Shown here: positions 1 through 11,699 of the stretch, in pieces
Layout: every line of letters begins with the position of its first letter
Position numbering within the stretch: position 1 is the stretch's first letter
Assembly: GCA_022606425.2 (NCBI GenBank)
Contig: JAHDVF020000761.1
Span: 620,001 to 684,000 of the forward strand
Reading direction: 5' to 3'
Length of the DNA stretch: 64,000 nucleotides
Origin: Lepidostoma basale
Taxonomy: Eukaryota; Arthropoda; Insecta; Trichoptera; Lepidostomatidae
Position numbers and translations under genes: made by a program
Notes under the pieces: model-generated
The model's database searches: none
What the model was told of the DNA's origin: nothing
The model's input: only the letters and a program-made list of their open reading frames with translations

Positions 1-266
1 TCTTATTTCTAATCAGTGCGAATTAAAATGTTATGAACAAAATAATGAAACGGTTATTAATATGATGAAAAATAAACGAAGAAAGAATAGTAAAGTAAGT
101 ATATGTTACGATGTAAATATTCCAACAAATAGAGTTAACGTGGCACAATCAAACATTGGATATCAGCCACAAGTGGGGGAAATCGAGGTGCGTGCATGTC
201 ACGATGAAAGAGTATGGCGGTCCAGTCTTTCTGCCTACTTCTTCGGAGAGACAACGTGGTGCTTAA
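1..266 (+). mobile_element. TTAG-tail LINE, degenerate 3' fragment
   Basis: Weak copy of the 3' coding end shared with the better copies at 31890-32655 and 62280-62915. Recognisable pieces are GTTATGAACAAAATAATGAA at the left, GTGCGTGCATGTCACGATG near 190, and the terminal CTGCCTACTTCTTCGGAGAG at 229-248. The middle is heavily rearranged and no tail is kept. Confidence 0.6.
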
Positions 267-1140
267 TTCGTTTTTTTTTATTATAAAAAATATTTTTTTT
301 CTTTTGAGAAAATGTTTAGTAAAACTTATATAGATCAAAAAGAGTTTCAAAGTTGCTACTTGTTAAAAATGTTAATTGTACTATACATAGAATTAAATTT
401 TAATTATGAACTGAATTTTAATTATAAATTGAATTTAATTTTAGTTATAATATCGGATTTTTTTATAATGAACCTTTGGAGAATGTCGTGAGTTATTTCA
501 CCAACCGATGTTGGCATCATTAGGTGTTACAAACAACATTTGTTTACAGTTAATAATGTTGAAGTATCATAGTGTTTCGGCCAAAACAATGGACTATTTA
601 ATTTTCATTGTAACTATCGCATCCATAATAATTATCCTAAGAAAGATGAAGGCAAACAATTTTTACATAAAGCGATATAAAAGTATGTCTAAGCAATTGC
701 TTTTATTAAAAAAAAAGATAGAGGAAAATTAAAGAAGATTAAAGCAAAGAGATGCCCCAGACAGTTGGAAACAAAGTAAGCTGAATAAATACGAACCGTA
801 ATAAAGAATTCGTAATAATAATTATTACGGAAAATAAAAGCGAAAAGGAAAAATTCACAGACATGAATGTAATTAAATTTTAAGAGACTTAACTACATTA
901 ATTTTATATTCCCGTTTCAAAGGCTTTCGAGGACTACTTGAAAAGTAATTTTAATATCGCGAGATCAGCTTAATACGAGGTGGCCATTTTGTTAACAACC
1001 CATTTTCTCGGTAGAGGGCGAAGAAATCGCCGATTACACGACTTATTAACACAAAAAGATCTGAATCACCTGTTAATTTTACTATATTTATTTTGTAGTT
1101 TTAACGCGCCATAATATATACATTTTAAATTTCTTACGAA
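267..1140. other. Downstream DNA without a recognised gene; half of hairpin family D at 470-600
   Basis: AT-rich and non-coding. Bases 486-530 match the family-D core (CCAACCGATGTTGGCATCAT) and 556-600 hold a block (ATAGTGTTTCGGCCAAAACA) that recurs at 5909-5949 and, diverged, at 45914-45962. Nothing else is recognised. Confidence 0.5.
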
Positions 1141-1562
1141 TTTATGTTTAGTGGAAGGAATAAAAGGAGAAGAAATGCTGTAGAAATGAGATGACTAAGA
1201 ATGATGTGAGGAAAAAGAATCCAATGATGAAGTAAGAAAGTCCTAAATAAAATTAAAAAAGGGCCAATAAAGATGGTTTGGATATATGGAACGAATGGAT
1301 GAGTGACGAATGGCGAAAAAGATATACACAAGTAGTATGAACGGAAAAAGAAGTCGAGGAAGGCAAAGGAAGACATGACATGACCAAATTAATCAATTAC
1401 TGAAAGGCGGCCATGTTCGAAGTAGGCATTATCGACGAGCGTGCATGTCACGATGTGTGAATGTAGAAGAGGCGCGAAAGTTATGTGTGGATAGAACTGT
1501 GTGGCGGTCCATCCTCTCTGCCTACCCTTCCGGAGAAACGGCGCGTTGGTTAGTTATTTAGT
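1141..1562 (+). mobile_element. TTAG-tail LINE, subfamily B, 3' fragment
   Basis: Degraded reverse-transcriptase C-terminus related to the copy at 40310-40880. Visible in three frames are MVWIYGTNG (for WFGHMER), KKSRGRQRKT and QINQLLKGG, then the terminal AYPSGETA equivalent, followed by GGTTAGTTA at 1549-1557. Several frameshifts; dead. Confidence 0.8.
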
Positions 1563-4029
1563 TACGTTTAGAAAGCGTATTTAATTTTTTATGCCATGTT
1601 TTTCCCTACTCCATTATGGATTTATTTTCTTATTCTTCTCTTCTTCAGAGGGCAGCTACTCTTATGATGTGGCTCCCAGCTCTCCTTCCATCTTTTAGGA
1701 GGTTTTCCATGAGGACGAGTCCCGATAGGCTGATTATGTAGTCTATATATAATAGATTTTTAGATTTAAAACACGTCTTAATGCGCACTTGACGTGATTA
1801 CATCCCAAAAACGGCGCTTTAAAAGTAAGAGTATTTAAATTATTTGCGGGAAGTCTGGTGGTGTCCATTCTTTGGATATGACCATACTAGCCCTTCCCTT
1901 GCTGTCTTATCCATGTTATAATATTCTCAGATTTGCATATGTATTTTATTCTGGTATTTCCCACTGTATATGCGCCTTATGAATTAGTGTAGCAAAATCG
2001 AGCTTAGATTTGTTAGATATGGTTTGTAAAATAACTTTAAACGTAAAACGAAAATAAACGTGTACCATAAAATATATGATTACTTAATTTGGACTCAAAC
2101 AAAAACAAAAAATTCTTGGGTTAACTTTTATTTCTTGTTTCAAGTACATGAATATTTTTATCATATAAATCAGTAGATTAACATCGTATTTACATATACT
2201 CAACCTTACAATTAAGCATTTTATTTTGTTACATCAAGCACAAACAATTTATGAAGAACGTATTCCCAGTTATTCTTCCACGGTAAATAATTGTATGCTA
2301 TATTTGATCGACTACAGACACCAATTTAGAAATAGTTCATAAATAATTTAAATCAATGAATTGAATACTTTCATCATATCTTTGTCTTTAATTAAATAAT
2401 ACTGATACTTAATTTATTCCTGATGAAGATTTTCTATGGCTAACCTTTAACAATAAGATAGGTATACAATACATCGAATAAAATAAAATGGTATAGATTT
2501 TGAATATAAATAATTTAACCAAAAATTTAAATAATAATAAATGTACTTGATATGTTTATTTATTTACACATGAATTCCATATTTTATTTAAAAAAAAATA
2601 ATCTAAAAGCAATAATAATAATACTTATAGGACGTGTACTGTATTTTAAAATATTATTTTCACCTATTAATAAAATAATGTAATATTTACAATACGTAAA
2701 TTTACTAAAAATTTTTTGAGTTTGGTTTATTGTACTAAAATTTTTTGCATAACGGAACCAGTTTTCTTTACGCATATGATCATTTTTTATAAATAAAAAA
2801 ATAAATGAAATTGACTTAGATTGAACTTTTATATCATGGAAGGTGAGATTCTAAATTAAAAAAAAAAATTGTAAAATTTGCTGTTATTCGATTTTTCTAT
2901 CAGATTCATTTTCTTATCTGTACGTTTATTTAAAACTGTTTTTTCAAGAATCAAAACATATTTCAACGTTTCATATTAGCATTTAAATTAACAAAAGTTA
3001 CAAAAAAATAATAATTCGTCTGAAGAATATAATATAAACATAGCACTAGAAAATATTTTATAAAACAAAACTATGAGCATCCTCAAACGAGATTTTAAAT
3101 ATTATTTTGTAAATACGTATATTATTTAATTAGTATAGCATTAAATTTTTCCAAATAAATAATTATTATAACAATAAAAAAATGTGTTTCTAATACAGCA
3201 TTCATGATATAAACAAGTGAATATTATAACAAAATTAATAGTAAACTTGCGAATAGATCGAAATATATACATATTTATCAAAAAACAAAATTAATTAACA
3301 TCTATTAAAAATAACATGCTTATCTTATGTAAATTCATTTACGAAGAAATGTAATTTATATATTAACATAACGTTATTGCAGAAATAATAATTCACTTCC
3401 TTGTATATTGTTTCTTGAACTATGATGTAAATCTCCATATTAAATAATTAATACGAATGAAAGCATCAGTTTTCTAGAAGTTTTATTATATTTTATGGGA
3501 ATGACATGTTTCGCCCTTCTAAGGCATTATCAAATGTGATTTATAACATCTGATAATGTCTTAGAAGGGTGAAACATGTCATTCCCATAAAATATAATAA
3601 AACTTCTAGAAAACTGACGTTTTCATTTGTATTAATAATTCACTTACTGTTTTCAGAATATCCTTCTACTATAATATAATATAATAAGATTTCCATCAAT
3701 AAATAAGAATTTGTATAACTAAATATAGTATTAAAAAAATATCACATTGATTACAGAAATGTAGGTTACATTATATAAATCCTCCTCTATGACAATTATA
3801 TTAATATAACATTATGTTTTAAAAGGGCTGAATAGTTCTAAGAATTATAAATACATTACTATTTACAATATAATGGAATGAAATTGTTATGCAGTACACA
3901 TTTAGTAATTTTTTAAAACATTAATATAAAACACTGATTGTGACTAACATAGAGTATAATCACTGTTGTCCATTGTTTTACCACATTTTATTTCTCTCAA
4001 TTCGTCTAAATTATTTAACAGCTGACATA
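1563..4029. other. 3' UTR and/or downstream DNA; CR1/L2-like scrap and hairpin repeats
   Basis: Bases 1764-1825 match the 3' terminus of the CR1/L2-like LINE (CACTTGACGTGATTACAT, then AACGGCGCTTTAAAAGT). From 1830 to 3400 I see only AT-rich sequence. The hairpin at 3448-3635 is listed separately. How much belongs to the 3' UTR of the Ig gene is unknown. Confidence 0.4.
3405..3635. repeat. Palindromic repeat, family A (nearly complete hairpin)
   Basis: Arms 3448-3537 and 3546-3635 are almost perfect reverse complements, folding around an 8-nt loop. The arms contain GACATGTTTCGCCCTTCTAA and its complement TTAGAAGGGTGAAACATGTC. An outer segment (TATTGTTTCTTGAACTATGA) is present only on the left. 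The right arm carries a decayed hammerhead-like core: CTGATAA, stem II, GAAA, ACATGT, C. Confidence 0.85.
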
Positions 4030-4217
4030 TCATCTGTTTAAATGATGAGAGATGTATTGATGGAGTAGATAGAAGCATAATAGAGATGGGATTATGATGT
4101 AGGGAACTGCAGGACCGCTGGCTCCGGAGGAGAAATGATCATCTTCCTTGCGAGGAGATCCTGTGGCCTGCCACGCGTTATCCACCACGGATTGTTCGAT
4201 TATGTTCTCTAGCGTAT
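4030..4217 (-). CDS. Terminal exon: C-terminal tail with probable GPI-attachment signal
   Basis: 188 nt: 2 + 62 codons including the TGA at 4030-4032. It starts TLENIIEQSVVDNAWQATG, continues through a charged stretch (SPRKEDDHF) to small residues SSGASG, then the hydrophobic segment PAVPYIIIPSLLCFYLL and a polar end HQYISHHLNR. Small residues just before a C-terminal hydrophobic segment suggest a GPI anchor, as known for lachesin and DIPs. The ten-residue polar tail is longer than usual, so a single-pass membrane helix remains possible. The acceptor is ACATTTCAG. The 3' UTR lies to the left; a TTTTATTT (AATAAA on the minus strand) lies about 40 nt after the stop, but the true poly(A) site cannot be chosen. 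Confidence 0.83.
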
Positions 4218-4387
4218 CTGAAATGTGCGAGAATACATCAATTAGATTTCAAGTGACAATTATTATTTTTAGTCAATAAAAAACCACTAATCAACCACAC
4301 CACTATTGCAAAACGTTAGCTGGCGATAAGGTCAGTGGAAAGCAACAGGAAACCACTTTATTAAGGGCCCAAGTGACATCCCATGAA

Positions 4388-4412
4388 TCAATATAATATA
4401 ATATAATAAGAT
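4388..4412. repeat. ATAAT microsatellite
   Basis: Short run of TATAA/ATAAT units in the first bases of the last intron. Confidence 0.6.
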
Positions 4413-4492
4413 TATATTATACATTTCTGTAAACCAATCCCCCGGATTGAAACTCACCCCCAAGTTCAGTGATTATAAACGTAGGTATCGTT

Positions 4493-5088
4493 CATTAAGG
4501 GGTAAGGGTTAGTCAGAGGTATGAAAAAACATGCCTTTTCCATTTTTTTGTCAGTAATTTAATTTATTTTATAAAACAAAAAATACTAAATTATTGTATT
4601 ATATATTAACTTGATTTGACCCAAACTTGAAAAATAAATTATATATGAAGTTATCGCCGTATTTATTGGGCCCTGTTCCATTAGTGGTGATTTGCGGTGA
4701 CCATTATAACTTTTTACGGTTCATCTAAAATTATTAAAATAAAAAGTAATAATATTTTAATAATTAATCTAGTGCCCGATCGAAGCTTTCTTTTATCTCT
4801 GATAATCTCTAATAATTTACTTACGGATTTTTAGGAAAATGCAAAGTTTAATTGTTTATAAAAAATGGTCACCGCATTATGGAACAGGGTCCAACAGATA
4901 TGGCAAAAACTTCATATATAATTTATATATTATACATATATTTTTTAAAATTTCCGTCAAATCAAGTTAAAACATAATATAATAACTATTTATCGTTGAT
5001 TTTATAAAATTAATTAAATTGCTGTAATTTTTTATAATTAAAAATACTAGTTTTTTTCATACCTCTGACTGCCCCTAACCCCTTAATG
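4493..5088. mobile_element. About 600-bp palindromic MITE with long inverted arms
   Basis: The outer ends CATTAAGGGGTAAGGGTTAG (4493) and CCCCTAACCCCTTAATG (to 5088) are inverted copies, and the similarity extends inward with indels: AGTCAGAGGTATGAAAAAA against its complement near 5060, and CCCTGTTCCATTAGTGGTGA (4671) against CACCGCATTATGGAACAGGG (4868). A unique centre of about 160 bp separates the arms. No coding capacity; non-autonomous DNA transposon inferred. Confidence 0.75.
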
Positions 5089-5365
5089 ATGGATTTTAAT
5101 CGCTTGGTGGGCAATAAAATGTATAAATAAGTGTATTCGAATTACATTTTATAACCATTGTACTTTTAAATAGCTATGCAACACTCTTCGTATTCATGTT
5201 TCGTCAAGTTCAACTATGTCATATTAATTTTAAAAAGTTAAAATTTATGGACCGAAGAAGGTTATAAAGTGCGTTATAAAGTGGTGTCAAAAAAAAATTT
5301 TTTTTAAAGGGTTTTTAATTGTGAATACACAACAAAAAGTGAAAAAGAAATAAAATAGTAATATT

Positions 5366-5950
5366 TAAACTGTTAAATTAAATAACTTTGTTTTTTGTAT
5401 CACAATTGTATTTAATTTTACGCGACAGCTGTTTCATCAATCTATGTTGACATCATCATGTGTTACAATAATACATCAAAAGTAAAAATTTCGTGATTTT
5501 TCGAATCTTAATGTGTATTTGTTCCTATGTTGATTTGAATAATTTCTTTGATATAATTTTGAAGTTCTTGCTGAAATTGATTAAGGTACCTAAATATTTT
5601 AATTAAAAGAACGGTTAGTTACTATTTATAAGAGAAAATATTAAAGGTGGATAATATAATAATAAAATAATAATAATAATAAAACAGAAATTAGAAGGAA
5701 TGATTACACATAGTATAGAGTCAAAAACGATGAAAAATAATAAATTAAAAACAATAACAGGAAGTAGATTTCATTAATAGGAATGGTGACAAAAGTTGAA
5801 GGCAGTATTATTATTTTTAGCTAGATTGTACAAGGGAAAAGTTTAAAATAATAAAATACAATTGTGATACAAAAAGCAAAGTTTATATAATTTAACAGTT
5901 TAAAATGTTAAGGTATCATAGTGTTTCGGCCAAAACAATGGACTATTTAA
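5366..5950. repeat. Palindromic repeat, family D, with inverted arms and spacer
   Basis: 5366-5415 (TTAAACTGTTAAATTAAATA, TTGTATCACAATTGTATTTA) is the inverted partner of 5848-5905. The core GCGACAGCTGTTTCATCAAT at 5428 and the block ATAGTGTTTCGGCCAAAACA at 5919 tie it to the copies at 470-600, 19930-20085, 38440-38540 and 45780-45965. The middle is non-coding. Confidence 0.65.
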
Positions 5951-6495
5951 AATAATAATTCAATGTTCATTTGCTTTGGAAAATCAAGCAGCATAATAAC
6001 AATACAAAATATACTTCATACCAGACTGTGGTTGAAAAATACACTATCTCTTAGTGGGTAGCATGGCCCTATACTTGTAGGTTGTGAACCTGATGAACTA
6101 GATTAATGATCTTATAATACACAATACGAATGCGATGCTTTATGGTAGTTTCCATTAGAGTTAAACAGTCGTGTAAAGATTGCCTGCTTTATCGATCACC
6201 AGTGGCGTGAGACATCCTTTGGGATGCTGCCTGGATGGAATTAATGAGAGCTGGGACTGCCAGCAGACAGGGATATTCGCACAAGATTTACAACCCAATG
6301 CTGGGGATGCCGTTTTCATCTTAATATCGCGTCGTTAAGGTTAGGTACACTGCAGCTCGGCTCATAATCTAATTGGAACGTAGTCTGCTGATTTAATTAC
6401 TGGTAGATGCTCAAAGTTATTTGATTACCCTATTTTGGAAACATGCATGATCTTGTACATCTATTAAACTGATTATATTCCAATCATACGATTAT
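5951..6495. other. Intron, moderately GC-rich and unidentified
   Basis: 6180-6370 is more GC-rich than its surroundings (CTGGATGGAATTAATGAGAG, CCCAATGCTGGGGATGCCGT) and may be an old LINE fragment, but no frame gives a recognisable domain. Confidence 0.3.
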
Positions 6496-6906
6496 ATATC
6501 GTGGGTATACTGGCAAAAAACGTTAAGTCTAAAATCGCTGTTTTGAGAAATCGAACATTTAAGTTTTCTTTAAAATTGAAACATATAAGTGTCGTTGTCA
6601 AAAGTCAATCGAGGGAATTTTTTTCAGCCGAAGACAATAAGTAGAGTTAACGTTTTTTTCCAGTACAAAAATGTTCAACAAGACTCTTCGAAAAATATTA
6701 AGTTTTTTGAAGCTTTTAGCCTGTATGAAATACCTTTTGTACGATTTAACGTTAAATTAATTTTTAAAACTAGAGAAAAAATCTGTTTCATTCGACTTCG
6801 TGTATTTTGCCAATTTGTAGAGCATTGTAAACTTTACAATACTGCATCAATAAGTCAAAACTGCCAATTTTCGACTTAACGTTTTTTGCCAGTATACCCA
6901 CGATAT
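6496..6906. mobile_element. MITE with about 40-bp TIRs and TA target site
   Basis: Left ATATCGTGGGTATACTGGCA followed by AAAAACGTTAAGTC is mirrored at 6866-6906. The element is flanked by TA if the TIR starts TCGTGG. The interior has no gene; a 96-codon open frame inside resembles no family. The TA duplication suggests a Tc1/mariner-type helper (inference). Confidence 0.85.
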
Positions 6907-7345
6907 GTAGTAAGATGATATTCCAAAGCGTATTTAATGCTGCTGCCCGATTGATTATGGGGCAACAAAAATACTGTCATATCACGGCTTAAAATCCGAG
7001 AGCGAGTAAAATATAAATTGTGTTTGATCGGACCTCTGCGTGACACCCATGCCAACGGAAAGGCAACGTTCACTCCAATCAGTAGAAATAAGTGCAAACA
7101 ACATAGCGATTCCAGTCAGAACCAATAAAGCATGTTTCTATGATCGTGCTTTCAGCGTTGCGGGTCCGTTGGCGTGGAATAGCCTCCATATTAGTATTAA
7201 GTATGAGGATAGTGACGTTAAATTTAAGAAACATCTGAAGACTGCACTGTTCGGTCAGTCATTTCCTAGTGCGCCCTTGGAGTAATTGATTTTACAAAAC
7301 GGCGCACTTAAAATACAAATCATAATAATAATAATAATAATAATT
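6907..7345 (+). mobile_element. CR1/L2-like LINE, 3' end with (ATA)n tail
   Basis: Broken frames read NAAARLIMG, KYCHIT, RVKYKLCLIGPLRD and YDRAFSVAGPLAWNSLHISI. These are the conserved C-terminal blocks of CR1/L2-type LINE proteins, with the usual LHWLP block deleted. The stop at 7283 is followed by GCGCACTTAAAATACAAATC and an (ATA)n run at 7320-7345. Related 3' ends lie at 11331-11640 and 33286-33538. Confidence 0.82.
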
Positions 7346-7439
7346 CCATATTCTCTAAAACAATTTCGGTAAACTAATAAAAAGAATGCACCCTCAAGTG
7401 ATAGTCGTCATTGGATGGACTCGATATGATACATGAAAA

Positions 7440-7785
7440 AAACGAAGAATAAAAAGTATTATGAACAAAATTATGAATGGATCATTATTCAAAATTATGG
7501 TTTGGACATATGGAACGCATGGATGAAATAATAATGGTTAAGAACGTATACGTTAATGGTGTGAATACAGTACGGAGTTGTGGGAGACCGAGAAAAACTT
7601 GGCATGACTAAATTAATAAAATTTTAAAGGTCGGCCATGTTAAAAGTCGGAAGAATCGATGTGTGTATATGACTCGCTATATGAATGTGGAGGAAGCCAG
7701 AGAGGTGTGTCAGGATCGAGTAGTGTAGCGGTCCATTTTCTCTGCTTACCCCTTCGGGGAAGGGTGTGATGGCTTGTTGTTGTTT
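7440..7785 (+). mobile_element. TTAG-tail LINE, 3' fragment
   Basis: Frames with lesions show YGLDIWNAWM and a GRPRKTWHD equivalent (GGAGACCGAGAAAAACTTGG), then GCTTACCCCTTCGGGGAAGG at 7744-7763. The tail is decayed. Subfamily A2-like. Confidence 0.82.
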
Positions 7786-7943
7786 GTAAATTAAAATTAA
7801 CAAGAGGTTTATACATTTTCTTGGTTCTTCATTATCTAGTTATCATTATCATTATCTTCATTAAGAGTTATGAGAAAATAAATTGAGTAACAGTGCCTAC
7901 GATTTTGCAAAATTCTACACAAATGAATTTATTGTTTCTCTAT

Positions 7944-8060
7944 ACGAATGAAAACGTCTGTTTTCTAGAAGTTTTATTATGTTTTATGGGTATGACATGT
8001 GTCGTCTTGCTAAGGCGTTATCAAATGTCTTTGAAAGAGACGTTTTAATTCTCATAATAA
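7944..8060. repeat. Palindromic repeat, family A, left half
   Basis: TACGAATGAAAACGTCTG, TTTTCTAGAAGTTTTATTAT and TGACATGTGTCGTCTTGCTA match the left arm at 3448-3537. The right arm is lost apart from a GAGACGTTTTAATTCTCA trace. Confidence 0.75.
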
Positions 8061-8302
8061 TTTAATGTGGGGTTGTATACCAGTTTAAAAAAAATACTAA
8101 ATAAAAATAAGGATTTTAAACCACAAAGGTCCTTTTACGACATCTCGTGTACCTGAAAAAAAATGATGTGAGAAAAAACCTCTTCGATTAAAATTAACCT
8201 TTTTTTAAATTATTCGATTTATTCGTATTTTATATAATTATTCAATTACCTATAATAAAAATTCAACATACTGTACTTAATAAAAATACTTTCAAATACG
8301 GT

Positions 8303-8500
8303 CTTCGTTGCAGAGTGAGTTTGACTGCCACACCGAAGGTCTTGGGTACGATTCCCGGCATGACGAACAAAAAACCCCTGTGTTCGATCACGTATCAATA
8401 AAAATGGCGATAGACTTGTTACCTATCACATGTCATGAGAATCAATCGCTTAAAAAATGTATGTTGTTCAAATAACCTGTTGTATTAAAAAACGTGGAAA
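8303..8500 (+). mobile_element. tRNA-derived SINE, tail type II
   Basis: Diverged copy: GGGTACGATTCCCGG stands for the B box, followed by ATGGCGATAGACTTGTTACC and CACATGTCATGAGAATCAAT shared with all copies, then the type II tail TTGTTCAAATAACCTGTTGT. Confidence 0.78.
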
Positions 8501-9754
8501 GCAACGGGAAGCTATCATATTTAAGCCACTGTGATCGGGCAAAAAATTTTTTCAAAATAATTTTAATTTCAAATGAATACCTTCAAAAATATGTGTATAA
8601 AATTTCAGGTTAAAATTCTGAAAATTGACAGAGTTACAGTCATTTTAGTGAGAGTAGGTAGACCGACTGTCCTTACGCCGACAGCGACGCTAACCGGGTT
8701 AAAGCTGCTGAGAATCGCATGAAAAGGGTCAATATGTTTAAAAAAAAGGTCAAGGAAACCATTAGAGATATAGAAAAGAACCATCATATAGTCCAGAACT
8801 CGAAAGATTGATGTTAGTATAATATAAATATTCGTATTACAAATTTACGTTTTATAGTAAGAAAAATGGAGTAAAAACTTTAAACGCGTTTTTCTCAAAA
8901 CTGTTTCTTTAAACTGGTCGCATCGATAAACCGCATTTGTCTTTGCAAAAACTATCATTAAACATAGCCGATTTTGAAAATTTATTATTTTTACTATTTT
9001 CTAAGACGGCTTTAATACAAAAAAGGGCAAAAATATGAACAACAAATCAATCGTTCGTCATTTTGTGAAAAATCAAAATAAAAAAATCGGCTACATTCAA
9101 CGATAACTACATTCATGCAGATTATGATGAACTTTGATTTTTTTCTTCAAATAATCCCTTTTCGAGAAATCGACGCGACCGTGGAGAGAGTTTTTTTTTT
9201 AAGACTACAGCAACGCTGATAAATTTGTTACTATTTAATATTTTTCAATAAAAAAATATGTGAACTATATTGAATACACTCAATAAAAAAAAACCAAGGC
9301 CCAAGTGGCATTCCAAGAACAAGCATATCCATAATGACCAATTACTGTTTGCTTACTTCACAATCTAAACAAATAAAAAATATTCCTGGAATCGATTACT
9401 TCCGAAAAATTGTTTTGTTTGATTCCAGACCTTTGCAGCTATAATTGATGGAGAAAACCAAATAAGGCGATGCCAACCTAATGAACCAAGAACTATAACA
9501 TATTATATTTAAATTCAGTAAAAATAAAATCAAAAGTATAAATTTTTCAAATGTTATATAGGTATATAAATATGTCAGCTATAATAAAATTTCAAATCCA
9601 TTATGTTGAATACGAATCTTCGTGAATAACTGTAATACCAATATTAAAATTCAATACATTTTACATAATTATTTGAATATTATGTTTGTACAGAATCATG
9701 TTTACCACCCCTGATCTGTATGTACTCGTATATAAAGGACTCAGTTTGCAACAG
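8501..9754. other. Intron without recognised genes
   Basis: AT-rich non-coding DNA. Fragments such as GTGGAAAGCAACGGGAAGCT (8494) resemble GTGGAAAGCAACAGGAAACC at 4336, and GGCCCAAGTGGCATTCCAAG (9298) resembles GGGCCCAAGTGACATCCCAT at 4366, so an undescribed dispersed repeat is likely. Confidence 0.35.
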
Positions 9755-9870
9755 TGCCACCAGTCTGCCGATGTCAGCGAGCCTGGCGAAACTGGTCGCG
9801 GTCGAAATAAAGACAAAAGTGGAAGTAGTTAAAAAACATCGTTTTATTTAATTATTATTTAAAATTAACT
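9755..9870 (+). repeat. Repeat family H with hammerhead-like core
   Basis: CCAGTCTGCCGATGTCAGCG, GAGCCTGGCGAAACTGGTCG and a tail AAATAAAGACAAAAGTGGAA are shared with 28163-28265. Stem II would be GTCAG/CTGGC, followed by GAAA and ACTGGT-C. The CUGANGA box is altered (CTGCCGA). Confidence 0.7.
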
Positions 9871-10219
9871 TCCATTAAGAGATTGCAGTAAAATCATTTA
9901 ATTATCTTAACAAGCATACATGTTTGAAGATTTTGCTGCAAACAAATCCTTATAAAAATTACATAAACTAATTAATTGACCACCAGGCCGTTTATCCGTA
10001 GGGGTAGGCAGAGATGATGGACCGACATACTGTTCTGTGTGTTGACATACCTCTCGAGGTTCTTTTATATTCTCGTTGATTTTTCCGACTTCGAGTGTAG
10101 CCGCCTTTTAATCATTTATTAATTTGGTCAAGCCATGCTTTCCTTGATCGTCCACAGCTTCTCTCTCCACTGACACTGCTTGTATTAAGATCGAAGCTAA
10201 GAATAAAACGACGGCCTTA

Positions 10220-10445
10220 ACGACTTTGGTGGTTGAGTGGCGAGTGCTATTATGGTCACACCGAAGGTCCCGGGTTCGATTCTCGGCGATGGCAGTGAGA
10301 TTGTCACACTGTCTTTGGTCTGGTTAATAATTTACGTGACAATAAAATGACCATGAATTAGCTACCAATCGTATGTCATGAGAATCAATATGATTCCAAT
10401 ACCCTTTACATCGATTTGGCTCGCGCTGTAATAATATAAAAAGCG
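10220..10445 (+). mobile_element. tRNA-derived SINE, tail type I
   Basis: A-box region TGGTTGAGTGGCGAG, B box GGTTCGATTCT at 10273-10283, body CACTGTCTTTGGTCTGGT, and tail I (CCCTTTACATCGATTTGGCT). Confidence 0.88.
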
Positions 10446-10809
10446 ACTAAAAAAAAGTAATGATTTCTGATAATAATGGTCATTTCCCCCACCCTGTACT
10501 TTACAAACTGTCACAATCTGTCTCTCGAGTGACAGTACATTTCCACGAGTTCTCAAGAGAGAGCACATGACTCACGTTATTCGACAGGAATAACAAACTG
10601 ACTCCGGCATCATCACGAAAGGCCATTATTGCAAATCTGTTCCGACACGGATAGTTTAAAGTTCTTCTCTGCTAACCGCACTGAAGTTACTCCAAACAGA
10701 AGTAGAATTCACCGGGTGACTCGAAAATAAATTTGGTTCAAACAAAAAAAAGAATAGCTTTTTATATAATCATTTATCGAATCATATTAAGTATTAATTC
10801 TTTATACAA

Positions 10810-11190
10810 CATTTTGAATGTATACAAATACTTGTAGACGAATACTGGATTTTATTTAACCATTGCGGGTAATCAATTCAAGGATTCACATTGCGTTATA
10901 AAGATCTTCTGCTTAATGCTTAAATCTAATCTTCATAGATGGCGCTGGTCTGTTAATTGAAACTGACATGTGAATTGTGGTGTTGGATATTAACATATAT
11001 ACAACTTCCAACAATTTGTCAGACATGGTGGTCGTAAGAAAGGTGGAATGACGAATGTTGTTATTACATAAAGTGTGCGCTTAACCCAACCAATGACAGG
11101 TCATAAGTCCTGTAAACACCTCGATCACCATATTCAGTTTCCATTTTGCATCTTCGTCTCTATTGAGATAAAATTAATCCTATTAATTCT
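10810..11190. mobile_element. Dispersed repeat family I (MITE-like), near-complete copy
   Basis: The left terminus CATTTTGAATGTATACAAAT to CATTGCGGGT is the inverse of the right terminus of the copy at 22553-22612, which defines a TIR of about 60 bp. The interior includes GTCAGACATGGTGGTCGTAA, CCAATGACAGGTCATAAGTC and CTTCGTCTCTATTGAGATAA, shared with copies at 22080-22620, 32725-32955 and 49080-49310. Non-coding. Confidence 0.75.
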
Positions 11191-11330
11191 TTCTTTAACA
11201 ATCCATATACCTGTATTCTTAATTTTATAACTGTCCTTCTTTTGTTAATAATCTTTGTAGCCGTATTTTTAATTTTAATAAAGTCCTTCTATCCATAATA
11301 TTCTATATACCTGTATTCTTATTTATAAAA

Positions 11331-11640
11331 GTGTCCTTTAATAATCTACATCACAGAACTTTGCAAGCTAATAGATCTGAACCCTCGGCAGTCAACTCTA
11401 CGATACTCGAAGGAAGAAGCAACACACAAACTTCTTGTACCGCGACGCCAAGGCGCTTCAAACTTCGCGGATCGCGCTTTTGGCATCGCAAGGCCGACTA
11501 CAATATCCGCAATCAAGACGACGAAAGAGTGTTCAGAAGCTCTCTTAAAACTTTACTTTTTAAAATAAGCTTTCCAAACGAAGAGCGCCCTTGAAGTGAA
11601 TCTCTCACAAAAATGGCGCTAAACAAATCATCATACAACC
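11331..11640 (+). mobile_element. CR1/L2-like LINE, 3' end
   Basis: An 87-codon frame ends DDERVFRSSLKTLLF and is followed by GCGCCCTTGAAGTGAATC and AAAATGGCGCTAAAC, the same 3' terminus as at 33450-33510. The left part reads RRFKLRGSRFWHRKADY and is of unknown origin. Part of it (11450-11490) is inverted at 11845-11890. Confidence 0.6.
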
Positions 11641-11699
11641 TGCATTCAGTGCATTCGTCTTTGGATTAATTTTTACCGTTATTGTTAAAATGTTCTTAG

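Noticed and set aside
3448..3635. microRNA precursor
   Set aside because: The perfect 90-bp arms recur in many copies; it is a dispersed palindromic repeat.
6589..6879. 96-codon open frame inside the TIR element at 6496-6906
   Set aside because: No domain, lies wholly in a non-autonomous MITE interior; likely chance in AT-rich DNA.
7320..7345. CRISPR-like or regulatory tandem array
   Set aside because: Plain trinucleotide microsatellite forming the tail of a CR1/L2-like LINE.
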